A stretch of DNA of 64,000 nt from contig NZ_JMMA01000002.1 of NCBI RefSeq assembly GCF_000686125.1, positions 1,178,001-1,242,000 of the forward strand. The letters run 5' to 3'. Of this stretch, positions 24,338 to 33,818 are shown one piece after another. Each line of letters starts with the position of its first letter. Position 1 is the first letter of the stretch. Below the pieces are notes generated by a model, which had not been told where the DNA came from, ran no database searches, and saw nothing but the letters and a program-made list of their open reading frames with translations. This DNA comes from Ruminococcus sp. NK3A76 (GTDB taxonomy: Bacteria; Bacillota; Clostridia; Oscillospirales; Ruminococcaceae). A program made the translations under genes and the position numbers.

Positions 24338-27300
24338 TTACTTGAAGTATTTAACGCCGCTCTCAAATATCTTCTGATTCTTGTTACCGGGAACATTCTT
24401 GCATACGTTGTCGCCGATACGCTCAGAGTGACCCATCTTACCGAATACTCTGCCGTCGGGTGAGGTGATGCCCTCGATAGCGTCGATAGATGTGTTCGGG
24501 TTGCACTGTATGTCAAGCGTCGGGTTGCCGTCAAAGTCAACATACTGTGTAGCTATCTGACCGTTTGCAGCAAGCTGTGCTATCTCGATAGAGGAAGCCA
24601 CGAATCTGCCCTCGCCGTGAGAAATAGCTATGCTGTGGATATCTCCTACCTCGCAGCCTGCAAGCCAAGGCGACTTGTTTGAAGCTATCCTTGTGTTTAC
24701 CATCTTCGACTGGTGCCTGTTTATCGTGTTGAATGTAAGAGTAGGTGAGTCGTCTCTCATATCTCTTATCTCGCCGTAAGGCACAAGACCGAGCTTTACG
24801 AGCGCCTGGAAACCGTTGCAGATACCGAGCATAAGACCGTCTCTGTTCTTTAAAAGGTCGTGTATAGCATCTGTGAGCCTCGGGTTTCTCAGGAAGGATA
24901 CGATAAACTTGCCGGAACCGTCAGGCTCGTCGCCGCCCGAGAAGCCGCCCGGCAGCATAACTATCTGCGACTGCTTGATGAGCTTCTCCATTTCAACGAC
25001 GGATTCTTCTATAGCCTGTGCTGTGAGGTTTCTTACAACGAATATCTCAGCCTCAGCGCCCGCTCTTTCAAATACTCTTGCTGTGTCGTATTCGCAGTTT
25101 GTACCCGGGAATACAGGAATGAGCACTTTGGGCTTAGCGACCTTTATTGCAGGTGCAACTCTCTTTTCAGCCTTGAAGGAGTATGTCTTGGGCTCGTCCT
25201 CAGGCTGCTTTATCTTTGCAGGGAATACAGGCTCGAGCTTGTCCTCCCAGAGCTTTTCTATTTTTTCAAGGTCAACAGTGTAATCCTCGGTCTCAACAGT
25301 GTAGAGCTCAGTTGTCTTACCGATAACACGCTCATCAGTCTCAGTGCCGGCCTTGAGCTCGATAACGAATGAGCCGTAGCAAGCTCTGAACAGCTCGGTA
25401 GGTGTTACTCTGCTTGTAAATCTGAAGCCTATCTTGTTGCCGAATGCCATTTTGCATATAGCCTCAGAGATACCGCCGAAAGCAACTGTGCGGCAGGAGA
25501 GTACAGCGCCGCTCTTTATAAGCGCTTCAACTCTTGCAAATACATTTTTGAGCGAGTTAAAATCTACTATCCTGTTCTCGTCAAACTCAGGTGTGATGAC
25601 GATAACGTCACTGCCTGCCTCCTTGAACTCGGAGGATACTATATTATCAGTATTTGCAACAGAAACAGCAAAGGAAACAAGTGTAGGCGGAACGTCGATG
25701 TTCTCAAATGTACCGCTCATAGAGTCCTTGCCGCCTATAGCGCCGAGACCAAGCTCCATCTGTGCCTTGTAAGCACCGAGAAGTGCCGATAAAGGCTGTC
25801 CCCAACGCTCAGGGTCATTCTGTGTTCTCTCAAAGTATTCCTGGAATGTCAGCCAGCACTTGGTGCTGCTGCCGCCTGCTGCAACTACCTTTGCAACAGA
25901 TTCAACAACTGCCGAGATAGCACCGTGATACGGGCTCTCGGAAGAAACGAAGGGGTTAAAGCCCCAGCCCATGATAGAAGCAGTCTTTGTCTCGCCGCCG
26001 AGCACAGGTATCTTAGCAGCCATAGCCTGATTAGGTGTGTTCTGATACTTGCCGCCGAAAGGCATAAGCACAGTGCCTGCACCGATAGTTGAGTCAAATC
26101 TTTCAACAAGACCCTTCTGCGAGCATACATTAAGACTCGAGATCATAGCTTCCCAGCGCTCTGCTGTGTTCTCTATATTGCTCTCGCTGCCGAATATAGG
26201 CTCGTTTATAACGATATTTGTGTGCTTCTCAGCACCGTTTGAATTAAGGAAGTCTCTTGAAAGGTCAACTATAGTGTTGCCGTTCCACTCCATTTTGAGT
26301 CTCGGCTCTGCTGTTACCATAGCAACGAGTGTAGCTTCAAGGTTTTCCTTTGCAGCCTCAGCCATGAATGCAGCAACATCGTTTCTTGATACTACAACAG
26401 CCATTCTCTCCTGAGATTCGCTTATTGCGAGCTCAGTACCGTCAAGGCCGTCATATTTCTTGGGAACTGCGTTAAGGTCTATAACAAGACCGTCAGTCAG
26501 CTCACCTATAGCAACTGATACACCGCCTGCACCGAAGTCGTTGCAGCGCTTTATCATTCTTGTTACCTTGGGATTTCTGAAAAGCCTCTGCAGCTTTCTT
26601 TCCTCAGGAGCATTACCCTTCTGTACCTCTGCGCCGCAGCTTTCGAGCGACTGGAGAGTGTGGGACTTGGACGAGCCTGTAGCACCGCCGCAGCCGTCAC
26701 GGCCTGTTCTGCCGCCGAGCAGGATAACAACATCGCCTTCCTCGGGTCTTTCACGCCTTACATTGCTCTCGGGGGCTGCACCTATTACAGCGCCTATCTC
26801 CAGTCTCTTTGCAACATAGCCGGGGTGATATATCTCACTGACATGACCTGTAGCAAGGCCTATCTGGTTGCCGTAGGAGGAATAGCCGTTAGCTGCTGTA
26901 ACTACAAGCTTTCTCTGGGGGAGCTTGCCTGCGATAGTGTCTTCAACAGGAACAAGGGGATTAGCCGCACCTGTGACACGCATAGCCTGGTAAACATAGC
27001 TTCTGCCGGAGAGCGGGTCTCTAATAGCACCGCCGAGACAGGTAGCAGCGCCGCCGAAGGGCTCTATCTCTGTCGGGTGGTTGTGTGTCTCGTTCTTGAA
27101 CATGAGCAGCCAGTCTTCATCAACGCCGTCAACGTCCACCTTGATCTTTACAGAGCAGGCATTGATCTCCTCGCTCTCGTCAAGGTCTTTGAGAAGGCCG
27201 TCTTTTTTGAGCTTCTTAGCACCGATGCAGGCAAGGTCCATAAGTGTTACAGGCTTGTCTGTTCTGCCGGCATAGAGCTCTTTTCTTGTGTTTATGTAGT

Positions 27301-28051
27301 CATCATATGTAGCAGCGATATAGTCAGCGCCGATATCAACGCTGTCGATTATAGTGGAGAATGTTGTGTGTCTGCAATGATCCGACCAGTATGTGTCGAT
27401 CATTCTTATCTCAGTAATGGTGGGGTTTCTCTTTTCAGTGTTCTTGAAGTAGTCACGGCAGAACTTTATGTCATCAAAGTCCATAGCAAGGCCGAGACTT
27501 GTGAGCATGATCTTAAGATCATCATCTGTCGAGTAGATAAAGCCGTCTATGGTGTCAACTGTTGTGGGTATATCATACTTGATATCAAGGGTTTCAAAGG
27601 TGTCAAGGCTTGCTTCACGGCTCTCAACGGGGTTGATTATATAGTGCTTTATCTGAGCAAGCTCATCATCGCTGACATTGCCCTTGACTATGTATATCTT
27701 AGCGCTCTTTACAGCAGGCCTGTTGCCGCCTGTAAGAAGCGAGATACACTGAGCGCACGAGTCAGCTCTCTGGTCAAACTGACCGGGGAGATACTCTACA
27801 GCAAACATCTTCTCATCATTTGCAGTATCGGGCAGGCAGTCATATGTAACATCAACAGCCGGCTCTGAGAATACAACAGGTGTTGCAAGCTCGAAATCCT
27901 CTCTTGAAAGACCCTCGGCATCGTATCTGTTGATAATTCTTATAGACTTAAGGCCGCTCATGCCCAGAGCCGACCTGATGTCATTAAGAACAGATGCCGC
28001 TTCAACAGCAAAATCCTTTTTCTTTTCGACATAAATTCTGTAAACGGACAT
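24338..28051 (-). CDS. purL: Phosphoribosylformylglycinamidine synthase, single chain
   Basis: Makes FGAM from FGAR, glutamine and ATP. The 1237-residue protein fuses the PurS-like N-domain, the PurL ATPase domains (WSDHCRHTTFST, FKNETHNHPTEIEPFGGAATC-like, DFGAGGVSVAIGEL) and a C-terminal class I glutamine amidotransferase (VFPGTNCEYD, then nucleophile Cys in GICNGFQALVKLG, then His in SHGEGRF). This is the clostridial large form. The ATG at 28051 has GGAGGAG seven bases upstream. The frame stays open to an ATG at 28120, but that lies at the predicted transcription start. It has its own promoter, 20 kb from the rest of the purine operon. Confidence 0.97.
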   Translation of the reverse strand: MSVYRIYVEKKKDFAVEAASVLNDIRSALGMSGLKSIRIINRYDAEGLSREDFELATPVVFSEPAVDVTYDCLPDTANDEKMFAVEYLPGQFDQRADSCAQCISLLTGGNRPAVKSAKIYIVKGNVSDDELAQIKHYIINPVESREASLDTFETLDIKYDIPTTVDTIDGFIYSTDDDLKIMLTSLGLAMDFDDIKFCRDYFKNTEKRNPTITEIRMIDTYWSDHCRHTTFSTIIDSVDIGADYIAATYDDYINTRKELYAGRTDKPVTLMDLACIGAKKLKKDGLLKDLDESEEINACSVKIKVDVDGVDEDWLLMFKNETHNHPTEIEPFGGAATCLGGAIRDPLSGRSYVYQAMRVTGAANPLVPVEDTIAGKLPQRKLVVTAANGYSSYGNQIGLATGHVSEIYHPGYVAKRLEIGAVIGAAPESNVRRERPEEGDVVILLGGRTGRDGCGGATGSSKSHTLQSLESCGAEVQKGNAPEERKLQRLFRNPKVTRMIKRCNDFGAGGVSVAIGELTDGLVIDLNAVPKKYDGLDGTELAISESQERMAVVVSRNDVAAFMAEAAKENLEATLVAMVTAEPRLKMEWNGNTIVDLSRDFLNSNGAEKHTNIVINEPIFGSESNIENTAERWEAMISSLNVCSQKGLVERFDSTIGAGTVLMPFGGKYQNTPNQAMAAKIPVLGGETKTASIMGWGFNPFVSSESPYHGAISAVVESVAKVVAAGGSSTKCWLTFQEYFERTQNDPERWGQPLSALLGAYKAQMELGLGAIGGKDSMSGTFENIDVPPTLVSFAVSVANTDNIVSSEFKEAGSDVIVITPEFDENRIVDFNSLKNVFARVEALIKSGAVLSCRTVAFGGISEAICKMAFGNKIGFRFTSRVTPTELFRACYGSFVIELKAGTETDERVIGKTTELYTVETEDYTVDLEKIEKLWEDKLEPVFPAKIKQPEDEPKTYSFKAEKRVAPAIKVAKPKVLIPVFPGTNCEYDTARVFERAGAEAEIFVVRNLTAQAIEESVVEMEKLIKQSQIVMLPGGFSGGDEPDGSGKFIVSFLRNPRLTDAIHDLLKNRDGLMLGICNGFQALVKLGLVPYGEIRDMRDDSPTLTFNTINRHQSKMVNTRIASNKSPWLAGCEVGDIHSIAISHGEGRFVASSIEIAQLAANGQIATQYVDFDGNPTLDIQCNPNTSIDAIEGITSPDGRVFGKMGHSERIGDNVCKNVPGNKNQKIFESGVKYFK

Positions 28052-28128
28052 TGAAAAACTCCTCCATTCAAAATAATGGTTATAAGCATTCTGCGAGTAC
28101 ACATCAAAAAGAATACTCATACAAATAT

Positions 28129-28158
28129 ATTATACTACATTTCCAAACACCTTGTCAA
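28129..28158 (-). promoter_or_regulatory. Promoter of purL
   Basis: On the minus strand TTGACA (28153-28158), an 18-bp spacer and TATAAT (28129-28134). The leader is about 70 nt; no riboswitch was recognised in it. Confidence 0.85.
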
Positions 28159-28228
28159 CAAAAAAGGCTTTCAGATATTCAAACATTAAACAAACAATTC
28201 GTGAACAATAAATTTAATTATTTTACAT

Positions 28229-29527
28229 TTATTTCAACCTGCCAAAGCAGCAGGTGCCGTCATGCCCGGTTATCACGACATCAAGCATCTGCCGTCTGAG
28301 CGTAACATCAGGCGATATCCTGTCAGTTTTTACAAGCGTGTAGTTGTCGCTGTGCCCCTGATGATAGACAGGAGAGCTCTCCTTTTCAAACAGCACCCTC
28401 ACAGTTTTGCCGAGCATTCCTTCAAGAAAAGCGCTCCTGCTCTCGCTTATCACCTGTGACATTTCAAGAGCACGCTTATGCTTGGCGGCTTTGTCTATCT
28501 GCATAGGCAGTTTGTCGGCGACTGTACCTTTTCTTCTTGAATAGGGGAAGATATGCCCGTCAGCAAAGGCTATTTCCCTTGCAAAGTCTAAGGACGAGCG
28601 GTGGTCTTCATCGGTTTCTCCCGGAAAGCCGACCATTATGTCTGTGGTTATGGCGCAGTTATCAAACTGCTCTCTCAGGTCATTAACGAGCGTTTTGTAT
28701 AGCTTTGTATCATAATGGCGCTTCATGGCTTTGAGCGTTTTGTCACAGCCGCTCTGAAGTGACAGGTGAAAGTGCGGGCAGAGCTTATTAAGCGCCGCCA
28801 TGCGCTCGATATCAGGTTTTGTTATCATCTCAGGCTCGACAGAGCTTAGCCTTACCCTGAAATCGCCGTCAAGCAGGCATACGGCTTCTATCGCATCAAT
28901 AAGCCTTGTGCTGCCCCCGAGCTCACGCCCGTAGCAGCAGAGGTTTATCCCTGTGAGGATCATCTCCTTATGGCCTGATGCGATAAGCATAGCTGCTTCT
29001 TTTCTTATTTCGTCTAAAGGCTTTGAGCTGAGCTTGCCCCGTGCAAAGGGGATAGCACAGTATGTGCAGAACATCTCGCAGCCGTCCTGGATCTTTATGT
29101 AAGCCCTTGTCTTTGAACTGCCTGAGCTGCTGCACATAGGCTCTATAGTGTTGTTTTCAGGCGAGCCTAAATCAAATATCCTCTCACCGTCGGCGATATA
29201 GCGCCTGATTAGCGAGGGGAGAGCAGTTTTGTTTCTTGACCCGACGATAACGGCACATTCGGGCAGGATATCGTTGCTGCCGGCAGTCTGCGTCATGCAG
29301 CCTGCGGCGCAGATGATGCAGGAAGGGTTTTCTTTGGATATCCTTCTGATAAACTGCCTGCACTTTGAATCCGCCGAAGATGTTACAGTGCAGGTGTTTA
29401 TAACGGCTATATCTGCATTCTGATATGTGTCTGTAGTTTCAAAGCCTTCGGCGTTCATAAGCTGTTCTATGCAGTTTGTTTCGTATTGGTTCACCTTGCA
29501 GCCGAAGGTCATAAAAAATGCTTTCAT
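28229..29527 (-). CDS. mtaB: tRNA t6A37 methylthiotransferase
   Basis: Radical SAM enzyme that turns t6A into ms2t6A at position 37 of tRNAs reading ANN codons. The 432-residue protein has the N-terminal UPF0004 domain with cluster Cys (C10, C46 and C77), the radical SAM motif CEMFCTYC (C150, C154, C157) and a C-terminal TRAM-like region ending near residue 430. The N-terminal MTFGCKVNQYETN is typical of MtaB rather than MiaB or RimO. The ATG at 29527 follows GGGAG. Confidence 0.92.
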   Translation of the reverse strand: MKAFFMTFGCKVNQYETNCIEQLMNAEGFETTDTYQNADIAVINTCTVTSSADSKCRQFIRRISKENPSCIICAAGCMTQTAGSNDILPECAVIVGSRNKTALPSLIRRYIADGERIFDLGSPENNTIEPMCSSSGSSKTRAYIKIQDGCEMFCTYCAIPFARGKLSSKPLDEIRKEAAMLIASGHKEMILTGINLCCYGRELGGSTRLIDAIEAVCLLDGDFRVRLSSVEPEMITKPDIERMAALNKLCPHFHLSLQSGCDKTLKAMKRHYDTKLYKTLVNDLREQFDNCAITTDIMVGFPGETDEDHRSSLDFAREIAFADGHIFPYSRRKGTVADKLPMQIDKAAKHKRALEMSQVISESRSAFLEGMLGKTVRVLFEKESSPVYHQGHSDNYTLVKTDRISPDVTLRRQMLDVVITGHDGTCCFGRLK

Positions 29528-29698
29528 ATAATTCTCCCAAGTTTATTTATTGATATGATTATTAATGCGGCCAGTAATATACTGTTGCTTTTATACAAAT
29601 ATTCACAAAATATATTGTGCAATATGCTTATAAATCAAAACTGAGCTTTGTTTCTATTGACTATTATACTATATTTTATTATTTTTTGCAAATATCTC

Positions 29699-29726
29699 TT
29701 GACAAATCGAAAAATATGATTATAAT
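29699..29726 (+). promoter_or_regulatory. Promoter of the HPr-like gene
   Basis: TTGACA (29699-29704), a 16-bp spacer and TATAAT (29721-29726). The rest of the 273-bp divergent gap with mtaB is AT-rich; no clear mtaB promoter was found. Confidence 0.85.
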
Positions 29727-29800
29727 AAAAGCTGTAGAGAAAAGAAGACACTACAAAACAAAGGGCAGGTGCCCGAACCTAATGACAGGAGGAATATATT

Positions 29801-30034
29801 ATGACAAAAAAGAAAATCATGCTCGCTTCTATCGCAGACGTTAAGAAGTTCGTAAGCGTTGTATCCATGTACGATTTTGAGGTAGACCTTTCATCAGGCA
29901 GATATGCAGTAGATGCTAAGTCTATCATGGGTATTTTCTCCCTTGACCTTTCAAATCCTATTACTCTTACTGCACACACTGATTCCGGTGAGAAGTTCTT
30001 CGCAGAGATCAAGGACTTTATCGTAGAGGATTAA
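29801..30034 (+). CDS. HPr-like protein lacking the catalytic histidine
   Basis: A 77-residue HPr-fold protein. The regulatory serine region of HPr is intact: DAKSIMGIFSLDL (Ser41, equal to Ser46 of Bacillus HPr). The histidine loop, GIHARPAT in true HPr, is LASIADVKK here, with Ser10 aligned to His15. It cannot carry PTS phosphate but could be phosphorylated on Ser by HPr kinase and act in regulation, as Crh does in Bacillus. Similar proteins are common in Clostridia and usually annotated simply as HPr. It is monocistronic, with AGGAGG upstream and a strong terminator after it. Confidence 0.85.
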   Translation: MTKKKIMLASIADVKKFVSVVSMYDFEVDLSSGRYAVDAKSIMGIFSLDLSNPITLTAHTDSGEKFFAEIKDFIVED

Positions 30035-30052
30035 TAAACTACAAAAACAATA

Positions 30053-30086
30053 TAAGCGGCAGATCTTAAGCGGTCTGCCGCTTTTT
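30053..30086 (+). terminator. Terminator of the HPr-like gene
   Basis: AAGCGGCAGA pairs with TCTGCCGCTT around a 12-base loop, followed by a T-run (30080-30086). Confidence 0.92.
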
Positions 30087-30139
30087 TGTATATAAGGAGC
30101 TCTGACTGAATAAAATGGTCAAAAAGGGGGCTTGCCTTA

Positions 30140-31312
30140 ATGATAAAAAAGATAGTATGTATAATTGTAACGGTGTTAATGATAGTGACAGGGTACGGCG
30201 AAGATGATACGGTATCGGCAAAAGACGACGGATATGAAAGCATAAAAGATCTTATGAAAGCCTGTAAATCAGAGAGCATAGCCGTTTATGAAGCAAATAC
30301 CGGCACTCTGATAGGCGGCAGGAAGGAGAATAAAAAGAGATACATATCTCACCTTACAAAGCTGATGACGGCGCTGATAGTTTATGATACTATTGAAGCG
30401 GGGGATATCGAGCTTTCGACTAAGCTGAAAACATCTGAGCACGCAAACTCTATGCAGGGGGTGCAGATATGGCTTGATGTGGGCGAGGAGATAACAGTTG
30501 ATGAGCTTGTCAAGGCTATCACAATAAGTAATGCCAATGATGCGGCTGTAGTGCTTGCTGAGGGGTGCTGCACAAGTGAGGAGAGCTTTGTAAAAAGAAT
30601 GAACGACCGGGCAGCCAGGCTTGGCATGAAAGATACTGTGTTTGCAGACTGCACAGGAATAAGTCATGAAAATGTCTCGACCGCAAAAGATATGGCGCTG
30701 CTTGCAGGGGAGCTTGCGAGGAACAGTGTATTTGAGGAGTATTATAAGACGAGAATTGCCGAAGTTGGTTGTAAAGGCTCGCAACTTGTCACACAAAATA
30801 GGCTTATCGGTAACTATAAAGGCTGTGTGGGATATAAATTCTGCGACGACGGAGAGGGTGAAATGATGCTATGTGCTGCTTCAAAGCAGCGTGATATGGC
30901 GGTTTGCGTCGTAGTGCTTGGTGAAGATGATAAAGATGCTATATTCTCAGATGCGAAAGCTGTAATGGATTTTGCCTTTACACATTGCGAGATATATTAT
31001 CCTGAGATACCAGAGGAAGCTCTTGAAGAAATAGCCGTTGAACATGGCCGTGAAGTTTCCTGCGGTACCGAGATAGCAGACAGCCGGGATATCATCATCG
31101 AGCGTGGGACATACAGGCAGATATACACTCGCTTTACCCGTGAGGAAAAGCTCACTGCCCCTGTGCAAAAAGGCGATAAAGTCGGTGAGCTTGTTTTTTA
31201 TAATGATACCGGTGAGATACTAAGATGCACTATAGCTGCGGCAGAAGATGTCAAAGAAATGGATATGTTTTACGCTTTCAGGTGCTTGTTGTATAATTTG
31301 TTTAATATTTAG
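30140..31312 (+). CDS. D,D-carboxypeptidase (S11) homologue with degenerate active site
   Basis: A 390-residue secreted or membrane-tethered protein with a signal peptide (residues 1-19), a DacF/PBP5-like domain and a C-terminal beta domain ending in a hydrophobic amphipathic tail. The fold is clear (IAVYEANTGTLIGG, KLMTALIVYD, ANDAAVVLAEG), but each catalytic motif is altered. SxxK is HLTK (71-74, Ser only at 70), SxN is NAN (131-133, Ser only at 130) and KTG is CVG (229-231). It is therefore probably not a peptidase; a scaffold, regulator or binding role is an inference. The reading frame is intact and not pseudogene-like. The start has GGGGG upstream. Confidence 0.8.
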   Translation: MIKKIVCIIVTVLMIVTGYGEDDTVSAKDDGYESIKDLMKACKSESIAVYEANTGTLIGGRKENKKRYISHLTKLMTALIVYDTIEAGDIELSTKLKTSEHANSMQGVQIWLDVGEEITVDELVKAITISNANDAAVVLAEGCCTSEESFVKRMNDRAARLGMKDTVFADCTGISHENVSTAKDMALLAGELARNSVFEEYYKTRIAEVGCKGSQLVTQNRLIGNYKGCVGYKFCDDGEGEMMLCAASKQRDMAVCVVVLGEDDKDAIFSDAKAVMDFAFTHCEIYYPEIPEEALEEIAVEHGREVSCGTEIADSRDIIIERGTYRQIYTRFTREEKLTAPVQKGDKVGELVFYNDTGEILRCTIAAAEDVKEMDMFYAFRCLLYNLFNI

Positions 31313-31363
31313 TTTTGTATTTTGTTTATATTTCCCAAAACTTTTTCCTTAATAAATAACCCC

Positions 31364-31392
31364 TTGAAATTTTACCGTTTTTAATGTATAAT
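31364..31392 (+). promoter_or_regulatory. Promoter of pgi
   Basis: TTGAAA (31364-31369), a 17-bp spacer and TATAAT (31387-31392). Because the -10 box overlaps the first in-frame ATG (31384), pgi must start further downstream. Confidence 0.85.
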
Positions 31393-31428
31393 AAATTCAT
31401 AAAGTTATATTTGAAAGGATTGACAATC

Positions 31429-32763
31429 TTGGCTATTAAACTTAATACGAAATACCTCGAAGGATTTATCAGACCTGATGAGTACGAGGGTATGGCTCCT
31501 ATGATCTCGGCTGCTCATAATACACTTGCAGGCGGCAAGGGTCTCGGAAGCGATTTTCTTGGCTGGACAGATCTTCCTGCTAATTATGATAAGGAAGAGT
31601 TTGAAAGGATAAAGGCTGCTGCTGCAAGGATAAAGGAGAAGGCTGATGTTCTTATCGTTATCGGTATCGGCGGTTCCTACCTCGGTGCAAGAGCTGCTAT
31701 CGAGCTTTTAAAGTCTCCATTCTACAATAATCTTAAGAAGGATACACCTGACATCTACTTTGTCGGCAATAATATCAGCCCCACATATCTTAATGAAGTT
31801 ATTTCTATATGCGAGGGCAGAGATGTATGCGTAAATGTTATCTCCAAGTCCGGTACTACTACCGAGCCTGCACTTGCTTTCAGGATCTTCAAGAAGATGC
31901 TCGAAGACAAGTACGGCAAGGACGAGGCTAAGACAAGGATCTTTGCTACAACTGACAAGGCTAAGGGTACTCTTAAGGAGCTTTCTGATACAGAGGGCTA
32001 TGAGACATTCGTTATCCCGGATAACGTAGGCGGCCGTTTCTCGGTGCTCACAGCTGTAGGTCTTCTTCCGATAGCTGTTGCAGGCGCTGATATCGACAAG
32101 CTCATGAAGGGCGCTGCTGATGCAATGGCAAAGTATGCTGATGATAAGGCTGATAATGACTGCTACAAGTATGCACTTATCAGAAATGTTCTTTATAATA
32201 AGGGCAAGAGCGTTGAGATGCTCGTTACATATGATCCTTCATTCACAATGATGGCTGAATGGTGGAAGCAGCTCTTCGGCGAAAGCGAGGGCAAGGATCA
32301 GAAGGGTATTTTCCCGTCTTCCGCTACTTTCTCTACTGACCTTCATTCTCTTGGCCAGTTCATTCAGGACGGTTCAAGAATAATGTTCGAGACAGTCGTT
32401 GACATCAAGAAGCCCAAGCAGGATCTCTTCCTTGAAGACGACAAGGAGAATCTTGACGGTCTTAACTTCCTGACAAATCAGAATATGTCTGTTGTTAACA
32501 GAAAGGCATTTGAGGGTACTGTTCTTGCACATACTGAGGGCGGCGTTCCCAATATAATCATCGAGATGGACGAGATAAACGAGGAGAACTTAGGCGAGCT
32601 CATCTACTTCTTCGAGAAGGCTTGTGCGATTTCCGGCTATGCACTCGGCGTTAACCCGTTCAATCAGCCCGGTGTTGAGAGCTACAAGAAGAATATGTTC
32701 GCTCTCCTTGGCAAACCCGGCTATGAGTCGATGAAGGCAGAGCTTGAAGCTAAGCTCGGTTAA
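31429..32763 (+). CDS. pgi: Glucose-6-phosphate isomerase
   Basis: Interconverts glucose-6-P and fructose-6-P, feeding both glycolysis and the glycogen pathway encoded in this window. The 444-residue protein starts at TTG (AAAGGA ten bases upstream); an in-frame ATG at 31384 lies inside the -10 box and cannot be used from this promoter. Motifs are [33 protein letters not shown] (sugar-phosphate loop), the Arg-containing [14 protein letters not shown], catalytic Glu in [13 protein letters not shown] and the C-terminal [12 protein letters not shown] with catalytic Lys. Length is right for Firmicutes PGI. Confidence 0.95.
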   Translation: MAIKLNTKYLEGFIRPDEYEGMAPMISAAHNTLAGGKGLGSDFLGWTDLPANYDKEEFERIKAAAARIKEKADVLIVIGIGGSYLGARAAIELLKSPFYNNLKKDTPDIYFVGNNISPTYLNEVISICEGRDVCVNVISKSGTTTEPALAFRIFKKMLEDKYGKDEAKTRIFATTDKAKGTLKELSDTEGYETFVIPDNVGGRFSVLTAVGLLPIAVAGADIDKLMKGAADAMAKYADDKADNDCYKYALIRNVLYNKGKSVEMLVTYDPSFTMMAEWWKQLFGESEGKDQKGIFPSSATFSTDLHSLGQFIQDGSRIMFETVVDIKKPKQDLFLEDDKENLDGLNFLTNQNMSVVNRKAFEGTVLAHTEGGVPNIIIEMDEINEENLGELIYFFEKACAISGYALGVNPFNQPGVESYKKNMFALLGKPGYESMKAELEAKLG

Positions 32764-32835
32764 ATCAAAGGATTTTTTTGAAAGCCCAGCTTTCATGAAA
32801 TTAATAATGCCCCCGGGCAGATTGGAGTTTGAATT

Positions 32836-33240
32836 ATGATCAATCTTATAACAGGTAAAAAGGGTACTGGTAAAACAAAGGTGCTTGTAGAGGCTATAAA
32901 GGAGTCTGCTGCTAAGGCAACAGGTAACATCGTTTGCATAGAGAGAGGCATGAAGCTCACTTATGATATCCCGCACAGCGTAAGACTTGCTGATGCTGAG
33001 GAGTACGGCGTAAACAGCTTTGACGCACTCTACGGCTTTATCGCTGGCCTTCTTGCCGGCAACTACGATATCCAGGAGATATTCGTTGACGGTATCCTCA
33101 AGATAGGCGGCAGAGACTATGAGGCTCTCGGCGCTATGCTCGAAAAGGTAGCAATGCTCACAAAGGATGTCAAGATGACATTCACTATCTCTGCTGATGC
33201 AGATGAGCTTCCTGCTAAGGTAAGAGCATTTATTAAATAA
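32836..33240 (+). CDS. Small P-loop ATPase-like protein, function unknown
   Basis: A 134-residue protein with a Walker A motif at the extreme N-terminus (GKKGTGKT, residues 7-14) and a candidate Walker B strand (EIFVDGILKIGG, about 91-102). It lacks sensor or arginine-finger motifs that would place it in a named AAA or RecA class. No membrane segment. It follows pgi by 72 bp without a clear terminator and may be co-transcribed. Proteins of this size and motif occur in Ruminococcaceae as hypotheticals. Confidence 0.7.
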   Translation: MINLITGKKGTGKTKVLVEAIKESAAKATGNIVCIERGMKLTYDIPHSVRLADAEEYGVNSFDALYGFIAGLLAGNYDIQEIFVDGILKIGGRDYEALGAMLEKVAMLTKDVKMTFTISADADELPAKVRAFIK

Positions 33241-33263
33241 TTTTAATAGTTTCAAAAAAACTA

Positions 33264-33292
33264 TTGACAAAACCGTTTAATTAGTTTATAAT
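33264..33292 (+). promoter_or_regulatory. Promoter of yceD-rpmF
   Basis: TTGACA (33264-33269), a 17-bp spacer and TATAAT (33287-33292), 27 bp before the DUF177 start. Confidence 0.92.
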
Positions 33293-33319
33293 GGAATTTG
33301 TGATGTTTGAGGTGTTAAA

Positions 33320-33766
33320 ATGATCTTACGGCTCAGAAGTGTTTTTGAATGCCCCGGTAAGAAGCAGGATTTTGATTATGATATCCTGCCGGAGTCGCTT
33401 GACTATCTTACCGACAAGACGTTTTGTTCACCGATAAATGTATCCGGCGCTGCCGAGAACCATGCAGGCGTTGTCCTTCTTAAGGTATGCTGCAGGTTTG
33501 CCATGCAGCACGAATGTGACAGGTGCCTGAGTAAGTTTGAAAGGGAGTATGTCAAGGATTTTGAGCATACACTTGTGCTTAAGTCCTATACAGATGATGA
33601 TGAGCTTGTAGTGTGCGAGCATTCAGAGCTTGACCTCGATGAGCTTGTTATCGGTGATATACTGCTTTCGTTGCCCACGAAAATACTTTGCAGGGAGGAC
33701 TGTAAGGGTCTTTGCCTGACTTGCGGAAAGAATTTGAATGAGGGCGACTGCGGCTGTGATAACTGA
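33320..33766 (+). CDS. yceD: DUF177/YceD family protein
   Basis: A 148-residue member of the YceD family, which is linked to accumulation of 23S rRNA and precedes rpmF in most bacteria. The clostridial-type metal-binding Cys pairs are CDRC (about 71-74) in the middle and CRED-CKGLCLTCG plus CGC near the C-terminus. It is followed 52 bp later by rpmF, as is usual. Function is inferred from family. Confidence 0.9.
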   Translation: MILRLRSVFECPGKKQDFDYDILPESLDYLTDKTFCSPINVSGAAENHAGVVLLKVCCRFAMQHECDRCLSKFEREYVKDFEHTLVLKSYTDDDELVVCEHSELDLDELVIGDILLSLPTKILCREDCKGLCLTCGKNLNEGDCGCDN

Positions 33767-33818
33767 CAGCCGGGGCTTCAGGGCAGAATAACAATAGCTT
33801 TATAGAGGAGGTGCCACG

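Noticed and set aside
26660-27868. Long open frame antisense to purL (402 codons)
   Set aside because: Lies wholly inside purL on the other strand, with no RBS and no family features; a by-product of purL codon use.
28052-28120. Upstream in-frame ATG (28120) as the start of purL
   Set aside because: It coincides with the predicted transcription start and lacks an RBS; GGAGGAG supports the ATG at 28051.
29590-29640. AT-rich imperfect palindrome between mtaB and the HPr-like gene as an operator
   Set aside because: The half sites are out of register by one base and the region is very AT-rich, so chance pairing is likely.
30131-30139. TTGCCTTAAT before the carboxypeptidase homologue as another copy of the glg 12-mer
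   Set aside because: Only ten bases match and it abuts the start codon; likely chance.
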